NCBI GenBank assembly: GCA_963383645.1
Contig: OY726564.1
Location: forward strand, 114,881,415 to 114,945,414
Direction of reading: 5' to 3'
Length of the DNA: 64,000 bases
From: Muscardinus avellanarius
Taxonomy: Eukaryota; Chordata; Mammalia; Rodentia; Gliridae
Shown piece after piece: positions 54,901 to 63,441 of this stretch. Position numbers and translations under genes: made by a program. The notes under the pieces were generated by a model. It saw nothing but the letters and a program-made list of their open reading frames with translations. It was not told the origin of the DNA and did no database searches. Each line of letters begins with the position of its first letter. Positions within the stretch are counted from its first letter, which is position 1.

Positions 54901-56826
54901 CATTACAGCAAAGAATCAGAGGCAGAGAGAACTGCCGTAGGTGGACTGAGGTCGCCAAATAGAGGGGAAAAGTGAGATCGTCCTCATCTGGACCCAGAGG
55001 ACATGCTCTGAACACTTGAGCTTCTAGAACTCAGGACTCTTGACGCCAGGTTAGCGTTGTAAGTCAGGACTCTTGCGAGTTAGCACTGCAAGTCTAGCTA
55101 TGAGATGTTCTTCTCTTCCACTCGTGTAATTTTTTTCTCACACTAAACCATGTGTGAAGGCTTGGAGGAAGGGTGGGGTGGAAGAAATAGGGTGAGTTTC
55201 TAGAACCAGCCAGTATCAACCTGAGCCCTGCGTAGAATTTGTTTACAGCCTCTGAGCTGACTCTGCTCACCCTGGGTGCTTGCTCCTGGTAGCCGGTGAA
55301 TTAAGGACTCTGGGGCATTTGTGGTCTCAATTCTTAAAACTGGCTCTTTTTTATCACCTCATTTGGTTTCTAGTGTCTGAATTCTACCTGGGTAAAAACT
55401 ATACCCAAGATACACAGGAAGACACGATGCCGGCCTCAGAGGAGGGCATGTTTGAGATTCTGTTTTCAGAAACATTTTTTTCCTCTGTGTTGGCAAGTAT
55501 GCTTGCAGCTGCTCAAGTGTGGTTTGCCCTCCAGTTCATCAGGAGACCAGAGCCTCAGACTCTAGCTCTCCCTCTGAGAGCTGCTAAGCTCTATCAGATT
55601 TATCTCTTCCCCGCCCAACATCTCCAAGAATGAGCTGGCCATAAAACACCAAAAGAGTGGCATTCATTTTATGAAACTAAACTTTTTGCCACCTCCCCAA
55701 GTTATCTCCCCCCAGAATCAAACATTTAGAACTCACACCATTTCTTAAGTTTTGATTTTCCCTGGTTTTCCTTTCCATCTGAGCATGAGGTCTTTCACTT
55801 CCCCAGCTGCTGTTCAAAATCAATATACAGTGTTCTTCAAACTCGTGAGATCTGGAGGCCAGGCCCGGGGCACAGATGTCGCTCCAGGTGTGGTCTGTGG
55901 ACCAGCAGCATGGGTCTCGCTGAGAGCTTCTCAGGGATACAGATCCTTAAGCCCAACCAGACCCACCCAGCCACGGCTTGTATGCTCACATACTCACACA
56001 CACCCACACACTCACATACTCACACACACACCCACACACTCACACACACCCACACACTCACACACACTCCCACACACTCACACACACTCTCACACACTCA
56101 CATACTCACACCCACACACACCTACCCCACACACCCACACACACCCACACACTCACACACACACCCACACACTCTCACACAAACTCACATATGCACACAC
56201 TCTCACACACTCACATACTCAAACCCACACACACCCCACACACCTACACACACTCACACAATACACACTCACACACTCACACACACTCTCACATACACTC
56301 ACACACATATACACACACACAACACACATATACACTCTCACACACACTCACACACATACACACACACACACAGAGGATTGAATGATGCAGGGGCATTCTA
56401 CCTCCAAGTTATACCCTCAGCCCTTTTTATTTTGAAATAGGGCCTCCCTAAGTTGCTGAGGCTGGCCCGGAACCTGTAATCCTCCTGTCCCAGCCTCCCA
56501 AACCCTGGGATTACAGGCGTGCACCACCACGTCCACCACAGTTTGTATTTTAACACCAGCTCTGCGTGGTAGCATTGAGTGTTTGAGAGCTGCTAGTGTT
56601 AGTTCTTTTTTAATTTGCCTTACATGTCCCACATTTGTATAACATTTCCATCCCAAAGCACTTTCTTGCTTTTCTTCTTACCTTTAGTTAATATTTAGCA
56701 AACTATTAAAGGTGTGCTTTGCTACAGCTTTAGTAGCAAGGGTACTATGTTAATTCCGCAATTCTTAAGACCTAACCTTAGTTTAATTTATAATCTTTTC
56801 TTTCCAGCACGGATGACCCATATTAA
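33527..56826 (+). CDS. SELL: L-selectin (CD62L) precursor, complete coding region
   Basis: The coding exons are 33527-33529, 34655-34736, 37543-37929, 39296-39403, 41609-41794, 43871-44056, 45553-45681, 51447-51465 and 56808-56826. They total 1119 nt and encode 372 residues, the usual length for L-selectin. Domains are signal/propeptide, C-type lectin, EGF, two SCRs, a shedding stalk, one transmembrane helix and a 17-residue tail. L-selectin on leukocytes binds sulfated sialyl-Lewis-x ligands such as peripheral node addressin and mediates homing and rolling. All introns are GT-AG and in phase. Introns 7 and 8 are long (5.8 and 5.3 kb) and repeat-filled. Confidence 0.96.
33779..34020 (-). repeat. 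(TG)n plus antisense SINE in SELL intron 1
   Basis: A TG tract (33779-33827) followed by an antisense SINE (ACTAGGGATTGAACCCAGAG onward). Confidence 0.88.
34655..34736 (+). CDS. SELL: SELL exon 2: signal peptide/propeptide
   Basis: This exon reads [14 protein letters not shown], then [11 protein letters not shown], matching the long, atypical L-selectin leader (MIFPWKCQ start). The acceptor is TTTGCAG (34651-34654) and the donor is TGTG|GTACGC. A split Asp codon joins it to exon 3. Confidence 0.94.
35024..35240 (-). repeat. (TG)n plus young antisense SINE in SELL intron 2
   Basis: GGTACTGGGGTTTCTGGAAG through CCACGCCCGGCC, between near-identical copies of CTCTGTACTCATTCTTT (right copy has one mismatch). 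Confidence 0.9.
36085..36250 (-). repeat. Diverged antisense SINE in SELL intron 2
   Basis: TAGATTGAATCCAGGGGCAC through GCATGCACCACTGTACC. Confidence 0.8.
36433..36681 (-). repeat. (TTTA)n plus antisense SINE in SELL intron 2
   Basis: A TTTA tract (36433-36470) precedes GTGGTACTGGGGATGGAACCC and a head ending CACACCCGGC. Confidence 0.88.
36735..37037 (+). repeat. SINE with internal (TA)n expansion in SELL intron 2
   Basis: The B1-like head (GGCCGTGGTGGCACACGC) and ID-like tail are separated by about 100 bp of TA/CA repeats (36857-36957). Flanking copies of CAATATGTC(T/C)TTTGCT (about 36717 and 37039) mark the target site. Confidence 0.9.
37543..37929 (+). CDS. SELL: SELL exon 3: C-type lectin domain
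   Basis: The exon encodes the end of the propeptide ([10 protein letters not shown]) and the lectin domain from WTYHYS to ALCYT. Calcium ligands Glu80, Asn82, Glu88, Asn105 and Asp106 (mature numbering) are present in GEPNN and KWNDDAC. It is close to the SELE lectin exon, as expected for tandem paralogues. Confidence 0.97.
38638..39110 (-). repeat. Nested antisense SINEs with (TG)n in SELL intron 3
   Basis: An outer diverged SINE (38672-38740 and about 39000-39110) is interrupted by a younger antisense SINE (38775-38975). A TG tract (38638-38670) precedes them. The block ends about 185 bp before exon 4. Confidence 0.83.
39296..39403 (+). CDS. SELL: SELL exon 4: EGF-like domain
   Basis: The 108-bp exon encodes [12 protein letters not shown] through GYHGPQC, with six EGF cysteines. 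Human has INNYT; here it is INNST, which keeps overlapping N-glycosylation sequons. The acceptor is the less usual TTGAAG (39295). Confidence 0.95.
39404..41608. other. SELL intron 4
   Basis: Mostly unique AT-rich sequence without an obvious SINE. No other gene is seen. Confidence 0.6.
41609..41794 (+). CDS. SELL: SELL exon 5: SCR/CCP module 1
   Basis: This 62-codon sushi module starts [17 protein letters not shown] and ends NWSSLEPTC. The acceptor is TGTTGAAG (41608) and the donor is GAAG|GTGAG. A 65-bp near-copy of its 5' third lies in the next intron at 43342-43406. Confidence 0.95.
41934..42157 (-). repeat. Antisense SINE with internal 43-bp tandem duplication
   Basis: TAGTACTGGGGACTGAACCC through CACCATACCTGGCC. 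The 43-bp segments 42051-42093 and 42094-42136 are identical. Confidence 0.88.
42300..43180 (-). mobile_element. Antisense L1 3' end with two SINEs, SELL intron 5
   Basis: TTTTATTGGTGCAATGTAA at 42308 is the complement of the L1 tail. The 3'UTR and ORF2 C-terminus continue at 42660-43180 (GGCTGTGTAAAG, GCAGGCTGGTCCC). Between lie an antisense SINE (42330-42430 region) and a second SINE inside it. Confidence 0.75.
42439..42650 (-). repeat. Young SINE with 17-bp perfect TSD, inserted in another SINE
   Basis: GGTGGTACTGGGGTTCCTGG through CACGCCCGG, flanked by identical CTTGCTAGGTTGATTCT (42422-42438 and 42651-42667). The flank is the interrupted older SINE. Confidence 0.93.
43342..43406 (+). 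pseudogene. Partial copy of SELL SCR1 exon in intron 5
   Basis: These 65 bp match exon 5 positions 41614-41678 at 62 of 65 bases. The three differences (Pro, Gln and Leu codons) are all synonymous. Homology stops abruptly on both sides. There is no second half of the module and no donor, and the frame closes at a TAA about 30 nt later, so it is a non-functional exon fragment. Confidence 0.85.
43871..44056 (+). CDS. SELL: SELL exon 6: SCR/CCP module 2
   Basis: This 62-codon sushi module starts [17 protein letters not shown] and ends IWSSPPPIC. The acceptor is CACTGAAG (43870) and the donor is GAAC|GTGAGT. Confidence 0.95.
45553..45681 (+). CDS. SELL: SELL exon 7: shedding stalk and transmembrane helix
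   Basis: The stalk reads [15 protein letters not shown], followed by a helix ([10 protein letters not shown] to FIIWLA) and the basic RRLRK. The ADAM17 cleavage point (Lys-Ser in the human stalk) is conserved in kind as Arg-Ser, so shedding on activation is expected to be retained. Confidence 0.95.
45975..46192 (-). repeat. Diverged antisense SINE in SELL intron 7
   Basis: CTCTGAACCCAGAGTCATTC through CAACACCACAACCCAGC. Confidence 0.78.
46408..47239 (+). repeat. Source copy of 0.83-kb intragenic duplication (intron 7)
   Basis: This matches 52370-53198 at about 98% by eye over its length (about 15 substitutions and several short gaps). Much of it is L1 ORF2 C-terminal sequence. Confidence 0.93.
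46600..47620 (+). mobile_element. L1 3' end in SELL intron 7
   Basis: One frame (46821-47120) reads [20 protein letters not shown], then [10 protein letters not shown], typical of L1 ORF2. The 3'UTR ends AATGCACCGATAGATTTTTTAAAA near 47615. Confidence 0.82.
47621..48655. other. SELL intron 7 unique sequence
   Basis: No gene or clear repeat recognised. Confidence 0.5.
48660..48857 (-). repeat. Antisense SINE in SELL intron 7
   Basis: GATTCTAGGGATTGAAACCAGG through GGACCACCAATGACCAGC. Confidence 0.82.
49370..49475 (+). repeat. 5'-truncated SINE in SELL intron 7
   Basis: CGAGGCCCTCAGCAACTTGG through GGGTTGGGAGTGTAGCTCAG and GGGTTCAGTCCC. Confidence 0.8.
49933..50159 (+). repeat. Full-length young SINE with poly(C) tract
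   Basis: GCCGGGCGTGGTGGGCACGC, a C run of about 16 (49961-49975), then the full tail with AAAGAAAAGAAAAG. AGATTTAA(G/A)ATAGT flanks both sides (about 49919 and 50159). Confidence 0.92.
50190..50395 (+). repeat. MIR SINE in SELL intron 7 (likely)
   Basis: GATGAATAAATTGTGGCTTACACAGGG and GGTGGCAGAGTGGGGTTTGCACCC match the MIR pattern. Confidence 0.65.
50660..50822 (-). repeat. Diverged antisense SINE in SELL intron 7
   Basis: TTTGTACTGGGGATTCTGCTTC through GACATGCCCCACTCTGCCCAGC. Confidence 0.75.
51447..51465 (+). CDS. SELL: SELL exon 8: 19-bp cytoplasmic microexon
   Basis: This exon encodes GKESQK plus two bases of Arg. The acceptor is CTTTTAG and the donor is ACG|GTAAG. It corresponds to the human KGKKSKR part of the tail, which binds calmodulin and ERM proteins. 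Its loss would shift the frame of the last exon. It lies between two near-identical 0.83-kb repeats. Confidence 0.92.
51931..51990. repeat. (GA)n microsatellite in SELL intron 8
   Basis: About 30 uninterrupted GA units. Confidence 0.95.
52230..52367. repeat. Left flanking direct repeat (A1)
   Basis: This ~138-bp segment is repeated at 53200-53350. It immediately precedes the inserted copy of intron 7 DNA. Confidence 0.92.
52370..53198 (+). repeat. Inserted copy of 0.83-kb segment (intron 8)
   Basis: Near-identical to 46408-47239 in the same orientation, about 6 kb away. Both ends coincide with short shared GAAAG- and GAAGAAGA-type sequence. Confidence 0.93.
53200..53350. repeat. Right flanking direct repeat (A2)
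   Basis: A second copy of 52230-52367, ending in GCTAAGGAAAGAAGGAAATG as the first does, with a few substitutions and a ~13-bp length difference near its start. Confidence 0.92.
53351..54209. other. SELL intron 8 unique sequence
   Basis: No gene or clear repeat recognised. Confidence 0.5.
54210..54412 (-). repeat. Antisense SINE in SELL intron 8
   Basis: GGTGCTGGGGATTGAACCCAGG through CACCACCATGCTTGGG. Confidence 0.87.
54413..55983. other. SELL intron 8 sequence, mostly unique
   Basis: A MIR-like scrap lies near 54860-54960. The 117-codon open frame at 55280-55633 has no recognised domain. Confidence 0.45.
55984..56370. repeat. Cryptic (CACACT/CACACC)n tract
   Basis: About 385 bp of CA-rich repeat with interspersed CT and CC units. 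It gives spurious His/Thr/Ser-rich frames. Confidence 0.95.
56371..56540 (-). repeat. Antisense SINE next to the CA tract
   Basis: AGAGGATTGAATGATGCAGG through GTGCACCACCACGTCC, ending about 265 bp before SELL exon 9. Confidence 0.85.
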
Positions 56827-58290
56827 CCCACCCTTTGTGGAAGAAATCTCTGGAAATACTAAAGAGTCATTGGTCCATCTATGAAGAGTTTTGCGCGGCG
56901 GCAACTATGCCACCAAAGACCAAGTGTGTTTCCTTCAGTGGACCTGAAGGGATTTCTGTGTGATCCACTGCTTATCCCGCATGATTCCCCCTGCTTGTCT
57001 CTATCCCCAGCCCATAGTTGTTGTTTATATGGCTCAGTCTTTTATTATCTTCTTTGTGGAGAAATGGGATCACCAGGTGAAGTGTTACTGTGAAATATAA
57101 ACATGTCGGACTTTCTCTTTCAAAGTCTTGTTTGCTGTTTCCATTCAGTGCTGTACTTGAGGACAAGCATTTCTAAATACAGTGACAAGTTGGAAACTAT
57201 GTAACAAGGCTCAGATTTATTGCAGGTCAAACTTTATCTATTCTTCCTTCTGTATACTTGGAAGGCTCGCCAGCCTGCCCCCCCCCCTCTTTGTGGGTCT
57301 GGGGATGGAACCCAGGGGCATTCGACTTCCGAGCTATGCCCTCTGCCCTATGTTTTATTCTTTATTTTGAAACAGGATCTCACTAAGTTGCAAAGGGCCT
57401 CAATAAGTAGCTGAGGCTGTCTGAGAACCGCAATCCTCCTGTCTCAGCCTCCTAAATGCTGGGATTACAAATCTGTGCCACCACGCCCAGCTTGGGAGGT
57501 ACTCTTATACAGAGTTCATAAAATTGTTTTTTGTTTTGTAGTACCGGGGATTGAACTCGGGGACATTTTACCTCCAATACACCCCCAGCCCTATCTTATT
57601 TTTTATGTTGAATCAGGATCTCATTAAGTTGCTGAGGTCCTCCCTAACTTGCCGAGGCTGGCCTTGAACCTGGAATCCTCCTGTCTCAGCCTCCCAAGTA
57701 CTAGGATTACAGGCATGTACCATCATCTGCAGCAAATTAATGGAGTTCTGCTCAAATTGGAGCCATCCTATCTTTCTGCAAACAGGCCATCCAGTGAACC
57801 ACCTCCAGCCTCCCTCCTCCTCCAGCATCGCCTCTGCTCAGTTGGCTACCTTCCACACATAGCATCTCATGAGGATCAGAGAGAGAACGGCCTCGCTGTT
57901 CCTCAGTTTGGGGCACCGCTGTCTCTTCTTATTCCCACCCACATCTCTTGAATTCCAAGCTTCTTTGATGACCACGATATTGTTAATAAAGACATATCGA
58001 TTACTGGAATGCTAGCTGCAGGTGACCTCTTGTGTGCTCTTTAGCAGAGTTAAAGCCAGTGGAGATTCCTTGACCCGTGCTTAGGTGCTTGCCCTTGCTG
58101 GGTCCCCAAAGCTCTTTCTCGTCTACCTAGAGTCCATCCTCTGAAGTTCAGGCATCCCCGGCCCTTGCTGTTTCTTTCACAACTTGTTCATAACTAGTCC
58201 AAGCCATGGCAACCTCCCCTTCCTGGATCCCCACTAAAAGGGTAGTCTGTAACATGCAATTTACATCATAATACAGCCTCTGAAAGTTGT
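56808..58290 (+). CDS. SELL: SELL exon 9: last codons, stop and 3'UTR
   Basis: The acceptor TTTCCAG (56807) is followed by codons ending T-D-D-P-Y and a TAA stop at 56824-56826. The 3'UTR then runs to about 58010 or 58290. Unique blocks (56827-57285, 57495-57530, 57735-58290) resemble the human SELL 3'UTR, interrupted by two SINEs. The coding part is 56808-56826. The 3' end depends on which poly(A) signal is used. Confidence 0.9.
57290..57492 (-). repeat. SINE in SELL 3'UTR (1)
   Basis: GTGGGTCTGGGGATGGAACCC through CACCACGCCCAGC, preceded by a C run. It splits conserved 3'UTR sequence after CTTCTGTATACTTGGA. Confidence 0.88.
57535..57735 (-). repeat. SINE in SELL 3'UTR (2)
   Basis: TTTTGTAGTACCGGGGATTGAAC through GCATGTACCATCATCTGC. 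Confidence 0.87.
57985..57990 (+). terminator. Candidate SELL polyadenylation signal AATAAA
   Basis: A canonical hexamer in TGTTAATAAAGACAT. As I remember it, the human sequence at this place has no AATAAA, so this may be a newly gained proximal signal. Confidence 0.55.
58270..58275 (+). terminator. Degenerate distal SELL poly(A) signal AATACA
   Basis: This sits where the human gene, as remembered, has its AATAAA, after the shared AACATGCAATTT. AATACA is a weak natural variant, so some distal cleavage may remain. Confidence 0.45.
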
Positions 58291-59009
58291 TACCCAGTCT
58301 GTTATTTTAAAATTGTAATATGTTTCCTCCCCAGTATGACGGTATACTCCTAAGGCAAAGATTGTGCCAGACCCCTGAAGTGTCCAGCTCACTACTTGAC
58401 ACCCAGGAAACACATGTTCAGACATACCCAGAGTGCAATGTCAATTACACTTCAGCAAACGCTCTCTCTGCGGCATGTGATGACCTGGACAGCACTCACC
58501 CAGTCAAGGGCTGCATTATCATGAGATAAGAGGGCCTGCTAGATAGACGCTTGAAAACCTCCTTGTCCCATGGTCAAAAGCTTTTACAAAATTTTGTATG
58601 TCTAATGAGAATAACTTGGCAAGGGTGGCATTTTCCTTTCTCAAAGTCACCACGGATTCTGCAGTACAAGGCTGCTGCAGACGACTTTGCATCTTGTTCA
58701 TCTATTGGGAATGTGTCAGCCACCCTCTGTGGCTCAGGGTGCATTCCCCGAAGCTGTGCAGTGCACAGCCTGTGCAGACTCACAGCGAGAGCCGCAAAGG
58801 CCTACCCAACTGTGACGTCGGGGCCAAGGACCCAGGTGGAGACTGCTTCTTGGGAGGGTGATGTTATTGGTTTAGAAATACAGCCCTATACTCAACTCCT
58901 ACAGCTGCCCTGTGATCTTAGGAGTTATATCATGATTCAAGAGATAAATCTCTACAAAGACCTTATAATTAACCTCCCTGTGACTTTATTTGCCTATAAA
59001 ACAGTCTTA
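58291..59009. other. Intergenic sequence downstream of SELL
   Basis: No gene supported. The 156-codon frame at 58551-59021 has no recognisable domain. Confidence 0.5.
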
Positions 59010-59165
59010 AAGACTCAGTGACTTAGCAAGCTCTTGGCAACTTAGTGAGACTCAGGTTCAAAATATAAAATAAAAAGGGGCTGGGAGTATAGCTCAGAGG
59101 TAGAATGTTCCTGGACTAAATCCCCGATCTCTCTCCCCCCCACACACCCCCCAAACAAATAAAAC
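59010..59165 (+). repeat. 5'-truncated SINE
   Basis: GACTTAGCAAGCTCTTGGC and GCTGGGAGTATAGCTCAGAGG, ending in a C/A-rich tail. Confidence 0.82.
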
Positions 59166-59249
59166 AAAAACTGAATTGGCTTTGTGATTAGGTTATTGTA
59201 ATATTGTATCAAATGTAAAATTGCTTTATAAACTGAACTTTATTTATTT

Positions 59250-59470
59250 GCACTGAGAATCGAATCCAGGGACATTCTACCCCCAAGAATGTCCAGGCCC
59301 CCTTTTTATTGGTGCATTGTAGTCATACATCTTAATGGAGTACAAAATCGTAGAGGATACATGCATGAAACATGGTCTTGCTAAGTTGCTCAGGCTGGCT
59401 TGAACCTGTGAGGCTCCTGACCCAGCCTCCCAAGAACTGGGTTTACAGGGTGTGCCAACATGCCTGGCTT
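59250..59470 (-). repeat. Antisense SINE containing an L1 tail scrap
   Basis: A SINE tail (ACTGAGAATCGAATCCAGGG) and head (CCCAAGAACTGGGTTTACAGG) are separated by about 60 bp. That insert reads TTTTTATTGGTGCATTGTAG, the complement of an L1 3' end. Confidence 0.72.
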
Positions 59471-61949
59471 GTGAACTGAACTTTAAGTGTAGATACTTCC
59501 CACCTGAATCTTGCCTTTCATGCTTTCTCAGTGTAGGATTCTGGATCTTACCCAAGGCCTGGGGCAGAAGTAGTTCTGCCACCTGCATCCCGCCAGGGTG
59601 AGGTGAAGAGCCTGGGCTGGGGAATCAGAGAGCAGCAGAGTCCAGCCTCCGCCTCTTGATGTGACCCAGGCTAGCTGCTACCTTTCTGCACTTCAGAGTC
59701 ACTTATGAAACCGAGCCCCATTTTCTTCCTTACACAGTCGCTCTCCAGATTATATAAAATAATTTCTTTTTCCCTTACCCAGAATGCTAAGCCTCGTGAA
59801 ATCCCCACAGTTCAGGGAGACAGAGTTATTCATTCACCTGGATTTGTTCAATGTGCCTGGGTTATGTTACTGTAGCTTACTGCAGAAATATTCCACCACA
59901 TCACATCTAATAGTGTCACTTAAGCTCTGGTCAGAAGCACCTGTCACCGAGTGTCACACAGGTCCCGCCTGTGACCCCGACTTCAACCCTGGGCTTCCCT
60001 ATGACCATGCTCTGTTCCTTGGCACAGATTCTCAAAAGACCCAGATCTGTAATCATTTAGTGAGAAACAGATGGAGCAAGGGAGAGGCTTCTACCTAGTC
60101 ATGCTGTGGAGAAGCCACACAGTCACCTGAGATGTCCATGTTCCCCCAGAGCTCCTGCTCTCTGGTGGCTGGCAGCCCTCTTCACTTCCCCAGCCTCCAA
60201 AGTTTTTAAGATTTCCCTCTTGATTTGGCAATGTGGGTCTTCCCTTCTGTCCACATGTCTGCTGAACAGACAGAAAAGCGACTATCAGAAAACAACTTTC
60301 CCCTATGAGAAAGAGGGAGGAAAGTGTTGAGAGAAATAATAAATCTCCTTTCTTCAGCCTCTGGTCCCATCTGACCTAGCCGGCTCCCAACATCTAATGA
60401 GATACACCCAGCCTTCCTGATTTGATTCTGAACGGGGTGCAGTTGGAACTGAGATTTTCTCAGCATCTTGGTATGAAACTTGGTCCAGCAACGGGTCTGC
60501 TAGGAGTATATCTGGTGCTAAATGTTTTAATAGTAACAGTAGCCATGGTGATATTAGTTGGGTGGTTTTTTTTAATGTTTTGTTGGTATTGGGGATACAA
60601 CTTGGGCCATTCTACCAAACTTACAGCATAGTTTCTGGGAAACTCTAAGCAAGAGGGGGTCAGGGAAGATGACAGTATTAAGCCTGAGCATTTTGGAGTG
60701 GAGAGAAATGGGAGAGGGAGCCTGGTCAGTAGATGTGCACATCCAGGCAAGACAGCGAGGGTTGGCAGGGAGGTCCCACTGAGCTCTGTGAGGCCTTTGA
60801 TGTCTGTGTAGTTGGGGTGAGGGGCGAGGGGTGTGGGGAATGAGGAGGGCGTGTACCAGAGCATTCAGAGAGGAAAAACATAAAACAAAGACTCTGGTTA
60901 AATAAGGCTCATGCAAATGTTTGTCTTTCAAGATTGTGTAGGAAAGTCCCTCCTTTGTTATTTTTCCTCTACATGAACATTTCTATTTTATTCCTAATAT
61001 AGGATTGAGTCAAGGATATGGTCAAAATGGCCATGAATTCACAAACACAAGTCAAACGGTCTGGGAATGGGAAAAGCCCCAGATCTCAAATGCTCTTAAA
61101 AAATGTGGGTTTGAATCAATTCTGACCCTTGAAAAGAAAGCAACTTAAGCTGAGTGTTCATAAATGCTCTTCTGAGAGAGGCCCAAATACAGACCGGCCA
61201 GGCCTGGTCAGTGTGCTGGGAAGCCTCGGAGAACGCCCGGCCATTCACTCGCCGTTCACTGTGTGACTGTGTTAGCAGCTGAGCATGACGGGAGACAGGC
61301 GCCTTTGAGGCAGACTCCTGTATTAATGTACCTTCCAAGGATCCTTTTCTTTGTTTCAGTTGAAACTTTTTTGGAGAAATGTATGAAGAACGGGCCAAGA
61401 TCTCCAAGGTCATGGAACCTCTAACTCCTCCTTTTAGGCTCCCAGAGTAACCTTGGCTCATTATAACATTGAACTGAGTGTGGCTAGAAGTGTTCCTGTC
61501 CACCACCTTTGTGGCCCTGAAGTGAGCATTTTTGAATAGCATCTTTAAGAGTTCAGAGTTCACCATTTTAACCTTTGACCATATCCTCTATGACCTTGAG
61601 CTGGACATGCCCAGAAATGTATTCACCATTTTTCTTCTTGAACTATGACTCTGAACTGAGCATACTCAGGAACAAACCTCCGAAACTGAGCATGCTCAGG
61701 AGTGTGCCGGCCCCTGAAGTGTCTGCAGGCTTCCGGATCAAAATCCTGATGCTTCTGTTCATCAAAGCATGCACTGCTTTGCAGAGATCTCAGGTGCTGT
61801 CTCTATAGCTTGCATGCTTGATGGAAGTGATTCGCACAACTGTGCTTATTGCCTCTGGAGTGTTGAATGAACATTTTAAACAAATGAGTGTTTCCTTAGA
61901 AAGCATGTACCGAAAGCAGTGGTTTCCAAATATTTCTACTCATTAGAGT
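59471..61949. other. Intergenic sequence
   Basis: A MIR-like block is at about 59615-59740 and a SINE tail scrap at 60575-60640. Degenerate GAACTGAGCAT(A/G)CTCAGGA copies are at 61653-61701. No gene supported. Confidence 0.5.
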
Positions 61950-62300
61950 TCAGAAATTGTAGGACATGCTTAGTGAGATGAGCCAGTCTCAGAAGGCCAA
62001 GGGTGGTATGTTTTCTTTCATATGTGTAAGTTAAAGAAAAAATAGAAAATAGAAGGGACTTCGGACAAATAATGAGAGCCTTAGAATAATGGAGACTGCT
62101 GAGCGCGGTGGGCACGCTTGTAATCCCCGCGCTTGGGAGGCTGAGACAGGAGGATCACACGAGTTCAAAGCCAGCCTCAGCTACTTAGTGAGGCTCTCAG
62201 CAACTTAGTGAGGCCCTGTTTCCAAATAAAGTATAAAATAGGTCTGGGAGGATAGCCCGAGGGTAGAAAACCCCTGGGTTCCACTCCTAGTACCACCACC

Positions 62301-62350
<50 letters not shown>

Positions 62351-62600
62351 GAAATTGGAGGTGGGGTAGGGTCAGCTAGGCAGAGGATAAAGGAGGATTG
62401 AGGATGGAAACAGTTCACATGATGCCATGTCCATACATGAAGGTATCACTACCAATTTCACTACAGGTATGGGGAGGGAGAAGGGAAGAAAGGGTGGGAT
62501 GCAGAAGGGAATACACCAAGTGCTGTGTGCATGTATTACTTTCAGCCTTACTGTGATGTACAACTACAATACACTAATAAAAATAGAAAAATTCATAAAA
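61950..62600 (+). mobile_element. L1 3'UTR interrupted by a SINE
   Basis: The L1 end (AGTGAGATGAGCCAGTCTCAG) runs to AATAATGGAGACTG. It resumes after the SINE as AATAATGGAAATTGGAGG and ends CAATACACTAATAAAAATAG near 62590. Confidence 0.82.
62098..62349 (+). repeat. SINE with (TAA)n tail inside L1
   Basis: GAGCGCGGTGGGCACGCTTG through CACTCCTAGTACCACC, then (TAA)n at 62302-62349. AATAATGGA flanks both sides. Confidence 0.9.
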
Positions 62601-62620
62601 ATTGTATTTTTTTTAATTTT

Positions 62621-62823
62621 TGGTGGTACTGGGGGTGGAACCCAGGGGCTTTTCTACCTCCTGGCTATACTCCCAGACCTTTTTTATATTTTATTTGGAA
62701 ACAGGGTCTCACTAGGTTGCTGAGAGCCTCACTAAGTAGCTGAGGCTGGCTTCGAACCCGTGTAATCCTCCTGTCTCAGCCTCCCAAGCTCTGGGATTAC
62801 AACTGTGCACCACCACGCCCGGC
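62621..62823 (-). repeat. Antisense SINE
   Basis: GGTGGTACTGGGGGTGGAACCC through CACCACGCCCGGC, with AAAATTGTATTT on both sides. Confidence 0.9.
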
Positions 62824-63194
62824 TAAAAATTGTATTTATATTCGACTATCCAGCAATTGAGAATAATACAGAAACTAGGCAAGTGGTCAAGCCGTGCTTC
62901 GTGACCTCCAAGTTCATGCTCTCCCTCTTGAATAATAAAGGTCTTATGGTCCGTGATGTATGGGAAACAGTGAAGACTCCACAGTACAGAAGAGCAAACT
63001 GTAAACGCATGAGTGACGGTGCCTCCCATATTTCCTTTATTGTGACTAATTGTTTTCAGATATTTTGCCTTGCTTATAGCAATAGTAAGTAAATGCCTTA
63101 TGCTAAAAAAAAAAGGATGTGTATGGGATTCCTTGTCCTGAGAAAGCTTAAAATCCAAAGATTAGCAACTGCTGTTCACCATCTCACTCTTGCA
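62824..63194. other. Intergenic sequence
   Basis: No gene or repeat recognised. Confidence 0.45.
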
Positions 63195-63255
<61 letters not shown>

Positions 63256-63441
63256 ATTTGGTGGTACTGGGGTTCCTGGAAGCCCTTCTACCTCCGGGCT
63301 ACACTCCCAGACCTATTTTTACATTTTTATTTGGAAACAGGGTCTCCTAAGCCAGCGTGCGGCTGGCTTCGAACCTGCGCGATCCTCCTGTCTCTGCCTC
63401 CCAAGCGCGGGGATTACAAGCGTGCGCCACCACACCCGGCC
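63195..63441 (-). repeat. (TG)n plus young antisense SINE with TSD
   Basis: A TG tract (about 63200-63246) precedes GGTGGTACTGGGGTTCCTGG through CACACCCGGC. CTTGCAATAT flanks both sides (63190 and 63442). Confidence 0.9.

Noticed and set aside
55752..56440. Long His/Thr/Ser-rich frames
   Set aside because: They are translations of the CACACT-type repeat in SELL intron 8.
58551..59021. 156-codon open frame downstream of SELL
   Set aside because: No recognisable domain, and it runs into a SINE.
61096..61566. 156-codon minus-strand open frame
   Set aside because: No recognisable domain or gene signals; likely chance.
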